DNA from: VRUE01 sp036276735
Lineage (GTDB): Bacteria; Actinomycetota; Thermoleophilia; Solirubrobacterales; 70-9
DNA: 64,000 nucleotides
Assembly (NCBI GenBank): GCA_036276735.1
Contig: DASUOH010000007.1
Coordinates: forward strand, 12,050 to 76,049
Reading direction: 5' to 3'
Shown here: piece by piece, positions 48,013-55,290 of the stretch
How the letters are laid out: each line of letters opens with the position of its first letter
Position numbering within the stretch: position 1 is the first letter of the stretch
Made by a program: the position numbers and the translations under genes
The notes under the pieces: model-generated
Databases searched by the model: none
Told to the model about the DNA's origin: nothing
What the model saw: only the letters and a program-made list of their open reading frames with translations

Positions 48013-49707
48013 GTGCCCGCGCCGAGCGACTCGACCTCCCTCTACCGCCGCCACCGCCCCGGATCGTTCGAGGAGGTGGTCGGCCAGCAGCACGTCGTCC
48101 GCACCCTTCGCAACGCGGTCGAGCAGGACAAGGTCCACCACGCCTACCTCTTCGTCGGCTCGCGCGGCACCGGCAAGACCTCGATGGCGAAGATCCTCGC
48201 CCGCTCCCTCAACTGCGAGCGGGGCGGGCCGACCGTTACGCCGTGCGGCGAGTGCGAGTCGTGCACGACGATCGCCGCGGGTGTCTCGATCGATGTGATC
48301 GAGATGGACGCCGCCTCCAACCGCTCGGTCGACGACGTACGTGACCTGCGCGAGCGCGTCGCCTACGCACCCGCCGCCGGTCGCTGGAAGGTCTACATCC
48401 TCGACGAGGCGCACATGCTGACCAAAGAGGCGTGGAATGCCTTCCTGAAGACGCTCGAGGAGCCGCCGCCCCACACGGTCTTCGTCCTCGCGACGACCGA
48501 GTCGCACAAGGTGATGGCGACGATCGCCGACCGCTGCCAGCGCTTCGACTTCCAGCGCCCCTCGCTCGAGCAGATCGCCGAGGTACTGCGCCGCGTCGGC
48601 GCCGCGGAGGGGATCGAGATCGAGGACGGCGCCGTGGCGATGATCGCTCGCGCCGCCTCGGGCAGCTTCCGCGACGCGCTCGGCACGCTCGACCAGCTGG
48701 TCGCCTTCGGCGGCGACGCGGTCACCCTCGACGCTGTGCTGGAGGTGCTCGGCGCCGCGGATGCGGAGCTGCTCTTCGGCGTCGTTGACGCGGTGCTCGC
48801 CGAAGACCCCGCGGCGGTCCTCCGCGCGGTCGAGGAGATGGCCCGCTCGGGCCGCGACCCGTCGCAGTTCGCGCGCGATCTGCTCGGCCACCTGCGCCAC
48901 CTGCTGGTCACCCAGACGATCGGCGAAGTGCCGAACACCTTCGTCGTCACGGCCACCGACACCGAGCGGCTACGTGCCCAGGCCGACGCGATCGGCGCCG
49001 CGACCCTGGTGCGGACGATCGACGAGCTGGCGGCGGCGCTGGCCGCCGTGCGCGAGGGGGACGAGGCGCGGATGGCGGTCGAGATAGCGCTCTTGAAAGC
49101 CGCTCGCCCGGATCTGGATCCCAGTACCGAGGGACTGCTGCGGCGGATCGAGCGGTTGGAGCAGGGAGCAAGACCTGCTCAGGACGATGCGCCCCGGGCC
49201 GCGGGTCCTGTCGCGGGGCAGGGCACCCCGTCCTCGCAAGCTGCGGGCGGGGAACCCAGCCCTACGCCACCCACGGCACCCACGGCAGAGACGGCTGTGC
49301 CAGACGACTCTCCCGCGATAGGACCCGCGGGCCAGGGCGATCTCGACCTGAGTGGGGTCGCGCGAGTGTGGCCGGCGGTGTTGGACAAGCTGCACCAGAC
49401 AGCGCCGGCTCTCGCTGCGTCTTTTGATGGCGCGAGGCCGGTGGCAGTGGACAGTGAGCAGCGGGCCGTGACGATCGGGTTCCCCCCCGATCACACCTTC
49501 AACAAGCGCAAGGCGGAAGGCAAAGAGAAGCGGGAACAGCTTGCGGAGGCTTTCGAGGCGGTGCTTGGCGAGAAGTTGCTTCCCACCTACGACGTTCTCG
49601 ACGGTGAGGGCGCTGAGGAAAGCGCCCCGGAGAAGGCCGAGGAGGTCGACCACGCGACGCTGGTGGAAAGGCTGAAGAGCGAGTTCAACGCGGAGGAGGT
49701 CAGTTGA
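48013..49707 (+). CDS. dnaX: DNA polymerase III subunit gamma/tau
   Basis: Clamp-loader ATPase of the replisome, 564 residues. Walker A GSRGTGKTSMAKI, zinc-binding cysteines in CERGGPTVTPCGECESC, Walker B YILDEAHMLT and sensor/arginine finger segment ATTESHKVMATI. A Pro/Ala-rich linker (about 385-435) precedes a tau-like C-terminal domain. No slippery A-rich frameshift site was seen. It heads the dnaX-ybaB-recR operon, with stop/start overlap to ybaB (TGATG). The GTG start has a -10 box 7 bases upstream. Confidence 0.95.
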   Translation: MPAPSDSTSLYRRHRPGSFEEVVGQQHVVRTLRNAVEQDKVHHAYLFVGSRGTGKTSMAKILARSLNCERGGPTVTPCGECESCTTIAAGVSIDVIEMDAASNRSVDDVRDLRERVAYAPAAGRWKVYILDEAHMLTKEAWNAFLKTLEEPPPHTVFVLATTESHKVMATIADRCQRFDFQRPSLEQIAEVLRRVGAAEGIEIEDGAVAMIARAASGSFRDALGTLDQLVAFGGDAVTLDAVLEVLGAADAELLFGVVDAVLAEDPAAVLRAVEEMARSGRDPSQFARDLLGHLRHLLVTQTIGEVPNTFVVTATDTERLRAQADAIGAATLVRTIDELAAALAAVREGDEARMAVEIALLKAARPDLDPSTEGLLRRIERLEQGARPAQDDAPRAAGPVAGQGTPSSQAAGGEPSPTPPTAPTAETAVPDDSPAIGPAGQGDLDLSGVARVWPAVLDKLHQTAPALAASFDGARPVAVDSEQRAVTIGFPPDHTFNKRKAEGKEKREQLAEAFEAVLGEKLLPTYDVLDGEGAEESAPEKAEEVDHATLVERLKSEFNAEEVS

Positions 49708-50045
49708 TGGCGAGGGGTGGCCCAGGAGGCTTCGACGTGAACGCCCTGATGAAACAGGCGCAGCAGATGCAGGAGCAGATGCAGCAAGCCGAGCAGGAGC
49801 TGAAGAACGAGGTGGTCGAGGCCAGCGCCGGCGGCGGCATGGTCAAGGTCAAGATGGGCGGCGACATGACCCTGCGCGAGATCGTCATCGATCCCGAGGC
49901 GGTCGATCCCGAGGAGGCGGAGATGCTGGCCGACATGGTCCAGGCCGCCGTCAACGAGGCGCTACGCGCCGCGCAGGAGCTGGCCGGCTCGAAGATGGGC
50001 GGCATCACGGGGGGGCTCGGCGGCATGGGCCTCCCGGGGATGTGA
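49707..50045 (+). CDS. YbaB/EbfC nucleoid-associated protein
   Basis: 112 residues, a small DNA-binding protein that dimerises by coiled-coil tweezers. NALMKQAQQMQEQMQQAEQELKN is the helical arm, then VVEASAGGGMVKVKMGGDMTLREIVIDPE and a Gly/Met-rich tail. ATG 49707 overlaps the dnaX TGA; GGAGGAGG lies 7 bases upstream, which decides it over TTG 49704. Confidence 0.92.
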   Translation: MARGGPGGFDVNALMKQAQQMQEQMQQAEQELKNEVVEASAGGGMVKVKMGGDMTLREIVIDPEAVDPEEAEMLADMVQAAVNEALRAAQELAGSKMGGITGGLGGMGLPGM

Positions 50046-50644
50046 GCGGCGAGGGGCCGGCGCCGCTCTCGCGCCTGGTCGCGGAGCTCTCGCGGCTTCC
50101 TGGGATAGGTCAGCGCACCGCGCAGCGGCTCGCCTTCCACATCCTCCGCGCGCCCGACGAGGAGGCGGCGGCGCTGGCGACGGCGATTCGCGAGGTGAAG
50201 GAGAAGGTCGGGCTCTGCGAGCGCTGCTTCAACCTCTCCGAGGGCGCCTTGTGCCGGATCTGCTCCGATTCGAGTCGTGACCAGACGACGATCTGCGTCG
50301 TCGAGGAGCCGGGCGACGTCATCCCGATCGAGCGCACCCACGAGTACCGCGGCCTCTACCACGTGCTCGGCGGAGCCTTGTCGCCGATCGACGGCGTCGA
50401 CGCGGGCGACCTGAAGATCGCCGAGCTGCAACGGCGCGTAGAGCAGAGCGACGTGCAGGAGGTCGTCCTCGCCACCAACCCGACCACGACCGGCGAGGCG
50501 ACTGCCCTCCACATCGCCGAGCTGCTGCGCGGCCAAGTCTCGGTGACGCGGCTGGCCAGTGGCCTGCCGATCGGCGCCGACCTCGAGCACGCCGACGAGG
50601 TCACGCTCGGCAAGGCCTTCGCCGGTCGCCGCGCCCTCGACTGA
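50042..50644 (+). CDS. recR: Recombination protein RecR
   Basis: Acts with RecF/RecO to load RecA on gapped DNA. 200 residues: helix-hairpin-helix (LSRLPGIGQRTAQRLAFHIL), C4 zinc finger (CERCFNLSEGALCRIC), Toprim domain (ICVVEEPGDVIPIERTHEYRG, YHVLGGALSPIDGV) and a C-terminal Walker-like end (LASGLPIGADLEHADEVTLGKAF). The GTG start overlaps the ybaB stop by 4 bases. A hairpin terminator follows directly. Confidence 0.95.
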   Translation: MSGEGPAPLSRLVAELSRLPGIGQRTAQRLAFHILRAPDEEAAALATAIREVKEKVGLCERCFNLSEGALCRICSDSSRDQTTICVVEEPGDVIPIERTHEYRGLYHVLGGALSPIDGVDAGDLKIAELQRRVEQSDVQEVVLATNPTTTGEATALHIAELLRGQVSVTRLASGLPIGADLEHADEVTLGKAFAGRRALD

Positions 50645-50665
50645 AGCCCGCGGCTTAAGGGCTTC
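50643..50665 (+). terminator. Terminator of dnaX-ybaB-recR
   Basis: GAAGCCC-(9 bases)-GGGCTTC followed by TTAATC. The stem starts at the recR stop codon. Confidence 0.55.
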
Positions 50666-50670
50666 TTAAT

Positions 50671-50709
50671 CAAGGTACCTTGACCGCTTGAGAGCGGTAC
50701 GCATAGGGT
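50671..50709 (+). promoter_or_regulatory. Promoter with palindrome ahead of the PLD gene
   Basis: CAAGGTACCTTG (50671-50682) is a perfect 12-bp palindrome overlapping the -35 TTGACC (50680-50685). TAGGGT at 50704-50709 is a possible -10 with an 18-base spacer. A repressor site is likely. Confidence 0.45.
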
Positions 50710-50742
50710 CTTCGCGTCGTCTCGACCGAAGGGTGGATCCGG

Positions 50743-52464
50743 ATGCGTGTCAAGGAGAAGAGCGGGGCTCTCACCGTGAGGGCGATCGCCGGAACGCGTG
50801 TCGTCCTGTTGGCGATGAGCGTCGAGCCGGCCAGGCGCAAGGGGCTGCTCGGCTTCACGATCGAGCGCCAGCAGAAGGGGAGCGACAGGAAGTACGTCCT
50901 GCCCAACTTCCTGCTCTTCAAGCGCAACGAAGCCGACGATTCCGACCACAGCAGCGCCGCGAACCCGTTCCAGGCCTTCCAGTGGTGCGACTACGCGGCC
51001 GCGCCCGGCACCTCGTACCGGTACACGGTGACCGCGCGCTACGGCAAGCCGGAGGCACTCGAGGATGGCGACTCGGTCGGGTTGGACGTCGAGACCGAGG
51101 ATCCCGACCGGGGAAGGCACGGCATCTACTTCAACCGCGGCGCCGCCGGCTGGCAGGCCTACCAGCGTGAGTTCGGCAAGCGCGATCCCGACCAGGTTCC
51201 CGACCGGGCCGCCTACAGATGGCTCTCGCGGGGTCTCGAGGAGGCGCTGCTCGCCTTCATCGCAAAAGCGGACGGTGGGGAGTGGGGCCTGCGCGGCGCC
51301 GTCTACGAGTTCAACTACATCCCGATCCTGGATGCGCTGTGGAGCGCCGACAGGCGGGGGGTCGACGTAAGGGTGATCGTCGACGACGTCGACAACGCCA
51401 CTGCGCGCGAGCCGACGCCCCACCCCAGGAGCGAGAACCGGGCGGCGGTCGACCTCGGGGAGGTCGACCATCTCTGCGAGCCCCGCGCCAACACGAAGGG
51501 CATCCCCCACAACAAGTTCTTCGTGCTGTTGAAGGACGGCAAGCCGATCGAGGTCTGGACCGGCTCGACGAACATCACCAAAGGCGGCATCTTCGGCCAC
51601 TCCAACGTCGGTCACGTCGTTCGCGACGAGGCGGTGGCGGCCGCCTACCTCTCCTACTGGGAGGAGCTGGCGACCGATCCGGCGCGCGACCCCCTGCAGG
51701 CCTGGACGGTGAAGGCCAACGACAAGCCGGAGCGCGCGCTCGAGGAGGGCGGGGCGAGCCTGCCACCGGACCCAAGCTCATCGATATCGCTCTTTTCGCC
51801 GCGCGAAGGCCTCGATGCGCTCAAGTGGTACGCGAAGCTGATGGATAACGCTGAGGAAAGCGTCTTCCTGACCGCGGCGTTCGGTGTGACCGAGGAGCTG
51901 CAGGAGGTGTTCCGCAACGACAAGCCGTACCTGCGCTACCTGATCCTCGACAAGGAAGATAGGAGGATCGCCGTGGCGGCGAGGGAGATCAGGGAGGACT
52001 TCGACAACCTGGTGGCAGTCGGCTCCTTCCTCGGCGAGGGGAACTGGCACCAGTGGCTGGAGGAGCGCCTGACCGGGTTCAACGGCAGGGTGCGGTTCAT
52101 CCACACGAAGTACATGCTGATCGACCCGCTGGGGGAGAGCCCGATCGTGATCACCGGCTCGGCCAACTTCAGCAAGGCCTCGACTCAGTCCAACGACGAG
52201 AACATGCTCGTGATCAGCGGCGACAAGGCGGTCGCCGACGTATACGTGACCGAGTTCATGCGGCTCTTCGCGACCTACCGGCTTCGCCACAAAGCTCACG
52301 CTCGCGAGGGCGAGGCAACGCCGAATCCGAGTTCCGCCGGGCCCCGGCCAGAGGAGCCGATCGCGCTAGCTGACGACGACGCCTGGACCGAGCCTTACTA
52401 CGAGGAGGGCTCGCCGAAGGAGAAAGAGCGACGCCTCTTCTGCGGTCTCGGCGATTCGGACTGA
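50743..52464 (+). CDS. Phospholipase D-like phosphodiesterase
   Basis: 573 residues without signal peptide. Two HKD-type sites: HNKFFVLLKDGKPIEVWTGSTN near residue 255 (spacing between K and D wider than canonical) and HTKYMLIDPLGESP then VITGSANFS near 455 (canonical HxKx4D). An N-terminal beta-rich domain of about 130 residues precedes the first half. Such cytosolic PLD proteins cut phosphodiesters in lipids or nucleic acids; which one is unknown. It stands alone with its own promoter and palindrome, and shows no neighbours typical of known defence systems. Confidence 0.82.
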   Translation: MRVKEKSGALTVRAIAGTRVVLLAMSVEPARRKGLLGFTIERQQKGSDRKYVLPNFLLFKRNEADDSDHSSAANPFQAFQWCDYAAAPGTSYRYTVTARYGKPEALEDGDSVGLDVETEDPDRGRHGIYFNRGAAGWQAYQREFGKRDPDQVPDRAAYRWLSRGLEEALLAFIAKADGGEWGLRGAVYEFNYIPILDALWSADRRGVDVRVIVDDVDNATAREPTPHPRSENRAAVDLGEVDHLCEPRANTKGIPHNKFFVLLKDGKPIEVWTGSTNITKGGIFGHSNVGHVVRDEAVAAAYLSYWEELATDPARDPLQAWTVKANDKPERALEEGGASLPPDPSSSISLFSPREGLDALKWYAKLMDNAEESVFLTAAFGVTEELQEVFRNDKPYLRYLILDKEDRRIAVAAREIREDFDNLVAVGSFLGEGNWHQWLEERLTGFNGRVRFIHTKYMLIDPLGESPIVITGSANFSKASTQSNDENMLVISGDKAVADVYVTEFMRLFATYRLRHKAHAREGEATPNPSSAGPRPEEPIALADDDAWTEPYYEEGSPKEKERRLFCGLGDSD

Positions 52465-52555
52465 CCTGAATAGACGTTTTGCCTAGACGGGTGTCTCCTC
52501 GCAAATAGCGATTTTCTGGCGGTCTGACGTCCGGCTGCTTCGCCAAGGTCTGGAC

Positions 52556-53284
52556 GTGGCAACCGACGCCTCCAGCGAGCAGCGATCGGCCGCCGAGCAA
52601 CTCGCTCGCGAGGTCTCCTCGCTGCAGGCAACGCTGCTCGCGAAGCTCCACGAAGAGATGGCGGACGGTGACTCGGCGGCGTTCGCCGCGGCGGCGCAGA
52701 CGCTGGCAGAGGAGTTCGGCGCAGTGACCGCGACGGCGATCGCGCCGCTCTGGAGCCGCGCCGAACGCGCCGCGCCGGCGGCGGAGGACGGCCACCCGAG
52801 CCTCTACCGGCCGGGCCAGATGCGGCGGCGGCTCGACCAGCTGATCGAGGCCAACCGGCGCTACCACCACCCCTTCGCACTTGTCGTTTTCGACGTAGAG
52901 GGCCCGGCGGCGCGCAGGGGTGACAACGGTGGCGGCAAGGAGACGGCGCTGGCGATCGTCGGCGCGGCCCTTCACGACAGCGTGCGGTTGGTCGACGAGA
53001 CCTTCCGGCTCCAGGAGGACGCGCTCTGCGTCCTGGCGCCCGGTCAGGACACGATGGGCGGTATGCAGATGACCGAGCGACTGCTGCGCGCACTCGACGA
53101 GCTCGAGGGTGCCGGCGGACTGCGAATCGGAATCTCGGCCGGGGTAGCCGCCTGTCCGGAGCACGGGACCGACGCCAACGAGCTGCTGCACAAGGCCGAC
53201 GAGGCGATGTGGCGGGCCCGGGCGGTCGGTCAGCCGGTCGGCGTGGGGGCGCTCGGGCGTCCACAAGTTGTGCAAGATCGCTGA
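52556..53284 (+). CDS. Degenerate GGDEF-domain protein
   Basis: 242 residues with GTG start. The second half has the GGDEF fold (FALVVFDVEGPAARRG at the metal-binding strand, LRIGISAGVAACPEHG TDANELLHKADEAMWRA at the end), but the active-site GG(D/E)EF is replaced by LQEDAL and the following PxT by PGQD, so diguanylate cyclase activity is unlikely. The N-terminal 80 residues are helical. It may bind c-di-GMP or GTP, or act as a scaffold. The MerR gene follows after 54 bases. Confidence 0.75.
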   Translation: MATDASSEQRSAAEQLAREVSSLQATLLAKLHEEMADGDSAAFAAAAQTLAEEFGAVTATAIAPLWSRAERAAPAAEDGHPSLYRPGQMRRRLDQLIEANRRYHHPFALVVFDVEGPAARRGDNGGGKETALAIVGAALHDSVRLVDETFRLQEDALCVLAPGQDTMGGMQMTERLLRALDELEGAGGLRIGISAGVAACPEHGTDANELLHKADEAMWRARAVGQPVGVGALGRPQVVQDR

Positions 53285-53302
53285 CAGTTTCCGGAAATCT
53301 GT
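53284..53302. promoter_or_regulatory. 19-bp dyad upstream of the MerR gene
   Basis: ACAGTTTCCGGAAATCTGT, nearly symmetric around TTTCCGGAAA, lies 37 bases before the MerR ATG. The length fits a MerR operator. Confidence 0.4.
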
Positions 53303-53338
53303 CCATAACCGCCGTAAACCTGGAAAAGCGGTGCAAAA

Positions 53339-54187
53339 ATGCCCCGCATGCCAGGCATCAGGACCAACGCCGCTGCAGAAGTGCTTGGGGTCAGCCCCAA
53401 CACCCTGCGCAGCTGGGAGCGCCGCTACGGCTACCCGGTGCCGAAGCGCACCCAGGGCAACCACCGCAACTACGAGCTGGTGGAGCTGCAGACGCTTCGC
53501 GACGCGCTCGCCGAGACCGGCAACATCTCATCGGCCATCGAGCTTGCCCGCCAGCGCCAGGCGGCGCCGCCGACCGACGGCAGCCTGCTCGCCGCCTTCG
53601 AGAGCTTCGACGAGGACGCCGCCGACCGGGCGATCGAGGAGAGCCTCGTGTTGCGGCCGCTGGAGCGCACTGTCGAGGAGCTGCTGCTGCCGGCGATCGA
53701 CCGGCTCGCCGCCGACCCTGAGCGAGGGGCCGAGCTCGAGTTCGCCTCGCGCTGGGCGATGGGGTGGCTGCACGGCGCTCGCCGCCTCGCCTCGCGCGCC
53801 TCGCGCCCGGCCGGGGTCCTGCTGCTCGACTCGAGCCGGGGGGCCGAGGCCGAGGCCGTCCATGCCCAAGCCCTCGACCTGGCGCTGCGCCGGGCCGGCT
53901 TCCGCGTGTTGATGCTCTCCGACGAGCTCGGTGAGCAGCGCCTGGAGCGCGCCCTCGGCGCGCTGGCGCCCACCGCAATGGTCCTCTGTGGCCCGGGCGC
54001 CGACACCCAGTCCGCGGTCCAGCTCGTCCGCAAGATCCGCGAGGCGGGCTTCGACGCGCCGCTCTTCGGCTTCCGCGCCAGCGGCCTGATCGGTGACGCG
54101 GTGCCCTCGGCCGGCGAGCGGCCGAGCGCCGTGACGGCGATGCTCAACGCGGATCTACGCCAGCGCGCCGCACAGGCGTTCGCCTAG
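53339..54187 (+). CDS. MerR-type regulator with B12-binding-like domain
   Basis: 282 residues. MerR helix-turn-helix at the start (TNAAAEVLGVSPNTLRSWERRYGYPVPKRT). The rest resembles the cobalamin-binding module of CarH-like regulators: a helical cap with WAMGWLHGARRLASR, then a Rossmann-type part (GVLLLDSSRGAEAEAVHAQALDLALRRAGFRVLML). The ExHxxG cobalt-ligand motif is not clearly kept, so cobalamin binding or light sensing is doubtful. ATG 53339 or 53348. Confidence 0.8.
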   Translation: MPRMPGIRTNAAAEVLGVSPNTLRSWERRYGYPVPKRTQGNHRNYELVELQTLRDALAETGNISSAIELARQRQAAPPTDGSLLAAFESFDEDAADRAIEESLVLRPLERTVEELLLPAIDRLAADPERGAELEFASRWAMGWLHGARRLASRASRPAGVLLLDSSRGAEAEAVHAQALDLALRRAGFRVLMLSDELGEQRLERALGALAPTAMVLCGPGADTQSAVQLVRKIREAGFDAPLFGFRASGLIGDAVPSAGERPSAVTAMLNADLRQRAAQAFA

Positions 54188-54216
54188 AGCCAGCAGAACC
54201 TTCCTCGCTGCATACG

Positions 54217-54984
54217 ATGCCTGTGATGGTGCGTGCGTCCGATCCGTTCAAGCCACCCGCGGGCGCCGTCTTCAGTAATGGCGAGGTCAACCGCGCGGGG
54301 CAGTTACTTCGGCGTTGGTACCTCCGCCCCCGAGGTCAGGCTCCAGAGGAATTCGGCACGACTTTCGATGAGCTTGTCGATGCAATTGTCGCCGTTACCT
54401 GGTGGCGTGGCCTGCACGCGAAGCCGCTCTCCAGGGTGGCGGCCAACCTTCGTTATCACGTCGCCGCGGAGGGAGCGGAGGTACACGGAAGAGTCGATGT
54501 CACCCAGCGTCTCAAGCGCCGCCCGACGATCTTCGACAAGCTCGAGCGGGAGCCGACGATGCAGCTAACCCAGATGTGGGACATCGGCGGTGTTCGCGCC
54601 CGGTTGCCATCGCTCCGCCATCTGCAAGCGGTCAGCCGCCGACTCAAAAAGACCTGGACGATTGCACGGACGAAGGACTACGTTTCCGAACCTCGCGACT
54701 CCGGCTATCGCGCCATGCACCATGTCGTACGTCGTAATGGCCGTTTGATCGAGGTGCAGCTCCGTACGGTCCGCCAGGATGCATGGGCGAATCAAGTCGA
54801 GGACGATAGCCGGCGTCGTTCAATCGGCTACAAGTTCGGTCGCGGTGAGACTGACGTGCACGATTACTACCGGGTGGTCTCCGAGGCGTTCGCCGTGCTC
54901 GACCGCGAGGAAGATTTGAGCGCAGAGCTGGTCGCTGCTATCAATGAGGGCTACGCACGCGTTGCCAGCAAGCTGGAGCGCTAG
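54217..54984 (+). CDS. RelA/SpoT-domain small alarmone synthetase-like protein
   Basis: 255 residues with only the synthetase domain, no HD hydrolase, TGS or ACT domain. Catalytic blocks are present: RLKRRPTIFDKLERE, LTQMWDIGGVRARL (Mg-binding Asp), RTKDYVSEPRDSGYRAMHHVV and the E-Q motif IEVQLRT. It likely makes (p)ppGpp or a related pyrophosphorylated nucleotide, or modifies tRNA as toxic SAS enzymes do. A small ORF follows after 17 bases on the same strand; the pair resembles toxSAS-antitoxin modules. AT content is slightly above that of the neighbours. Confidence 0.82.
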   Translation: MPVMVRASDPFKPPAGAVFSNGEVNRAGQLLRRWYLRPRGQAPEEFGTTFDELVDAIVAVTWWRGLHAKPLSRVAANLRYHVAAEGAEVHGRVDVTQRLKRRPTIFDKLEREPTMQLTQMWDIGGVRARLPSLRHLQAVSRRLKKTWTIARTKDYVSEPRDSGYRAMHHVVRRNGRLIEVQLRTVRQDAWANQVEDDSRRRSIGYKFGRGETDVHDYYRVVSEAFAVLDREEDLSAELVAAINEGYARVASKLER

Positions 54985-55001
54985 AAGGCCTGAGAGAACA
55001 G

Positions 55002-55271
55002 ATGGTCATGACCGAGGCGGAAATCCAGCACTTCTTGATCGTTTATGACATCCCCTCCGGGAAGGCCCAAGTGCGCAACTTCGGCACGGATTACGACGCT
55101 GCTCAGGCAGCCTACGCCGAGATCGAGGGAGAGATGCGCGATCGCGATGACCTCGACATCGTCCTTGTCGGCGCGGACTCGCTGGAGACCGTCAAGCGAA
55201 CCCATTCCAGCTATTTCCAGACTGAGGAGACCTTCGAGTCTTTGCTCCCCGCTGGCGTCCTCATTCGCTGA
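55002..55271 (+). CDS. Small acidic partner of the RelA/SpoT protein
   Basis: 89 residues: HFLIVYDIPSGKAQVRNFGTDYDAAQAAYAEIE, then DDLDIVLVGADSLETVKRTHSSYF. A compact alpha/beta protein that I cannot assign to a named family; similar short proteins occur in actinobacteria. ATG 55002 (or 55008) is 17 bases after the synthetase stop. Candidate antitoxin or modulator of the synthetase (inference). It converges on the MMPL gene, ending 19 bases from its stop. Confidence 0.6.
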   Translation: MVMTEAEIQHFLIVYDIPSGKAQVRNFGTDYDAAQAAYAEIEGEMRDRDDLDIVLVGADSLETVKRTHSSYFQTEETFESLLPAGVLIR

Positions 55272-55290
55272 GCCTTCTAGGCCTTGATCG

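Noticed and set aside
48013..49707. Programmed frameshift in dnaX
   Set aside because: No slippery A-rich heptamer was seen and the tau-length frame is continuous.
53284..53338. LexA or other known box upstream of the MerR gene
   Set aside because: The dyad ACAGTTTCCGGAAATCTGT does not match the SOS consensus; kept only as a candidate MerR operator.
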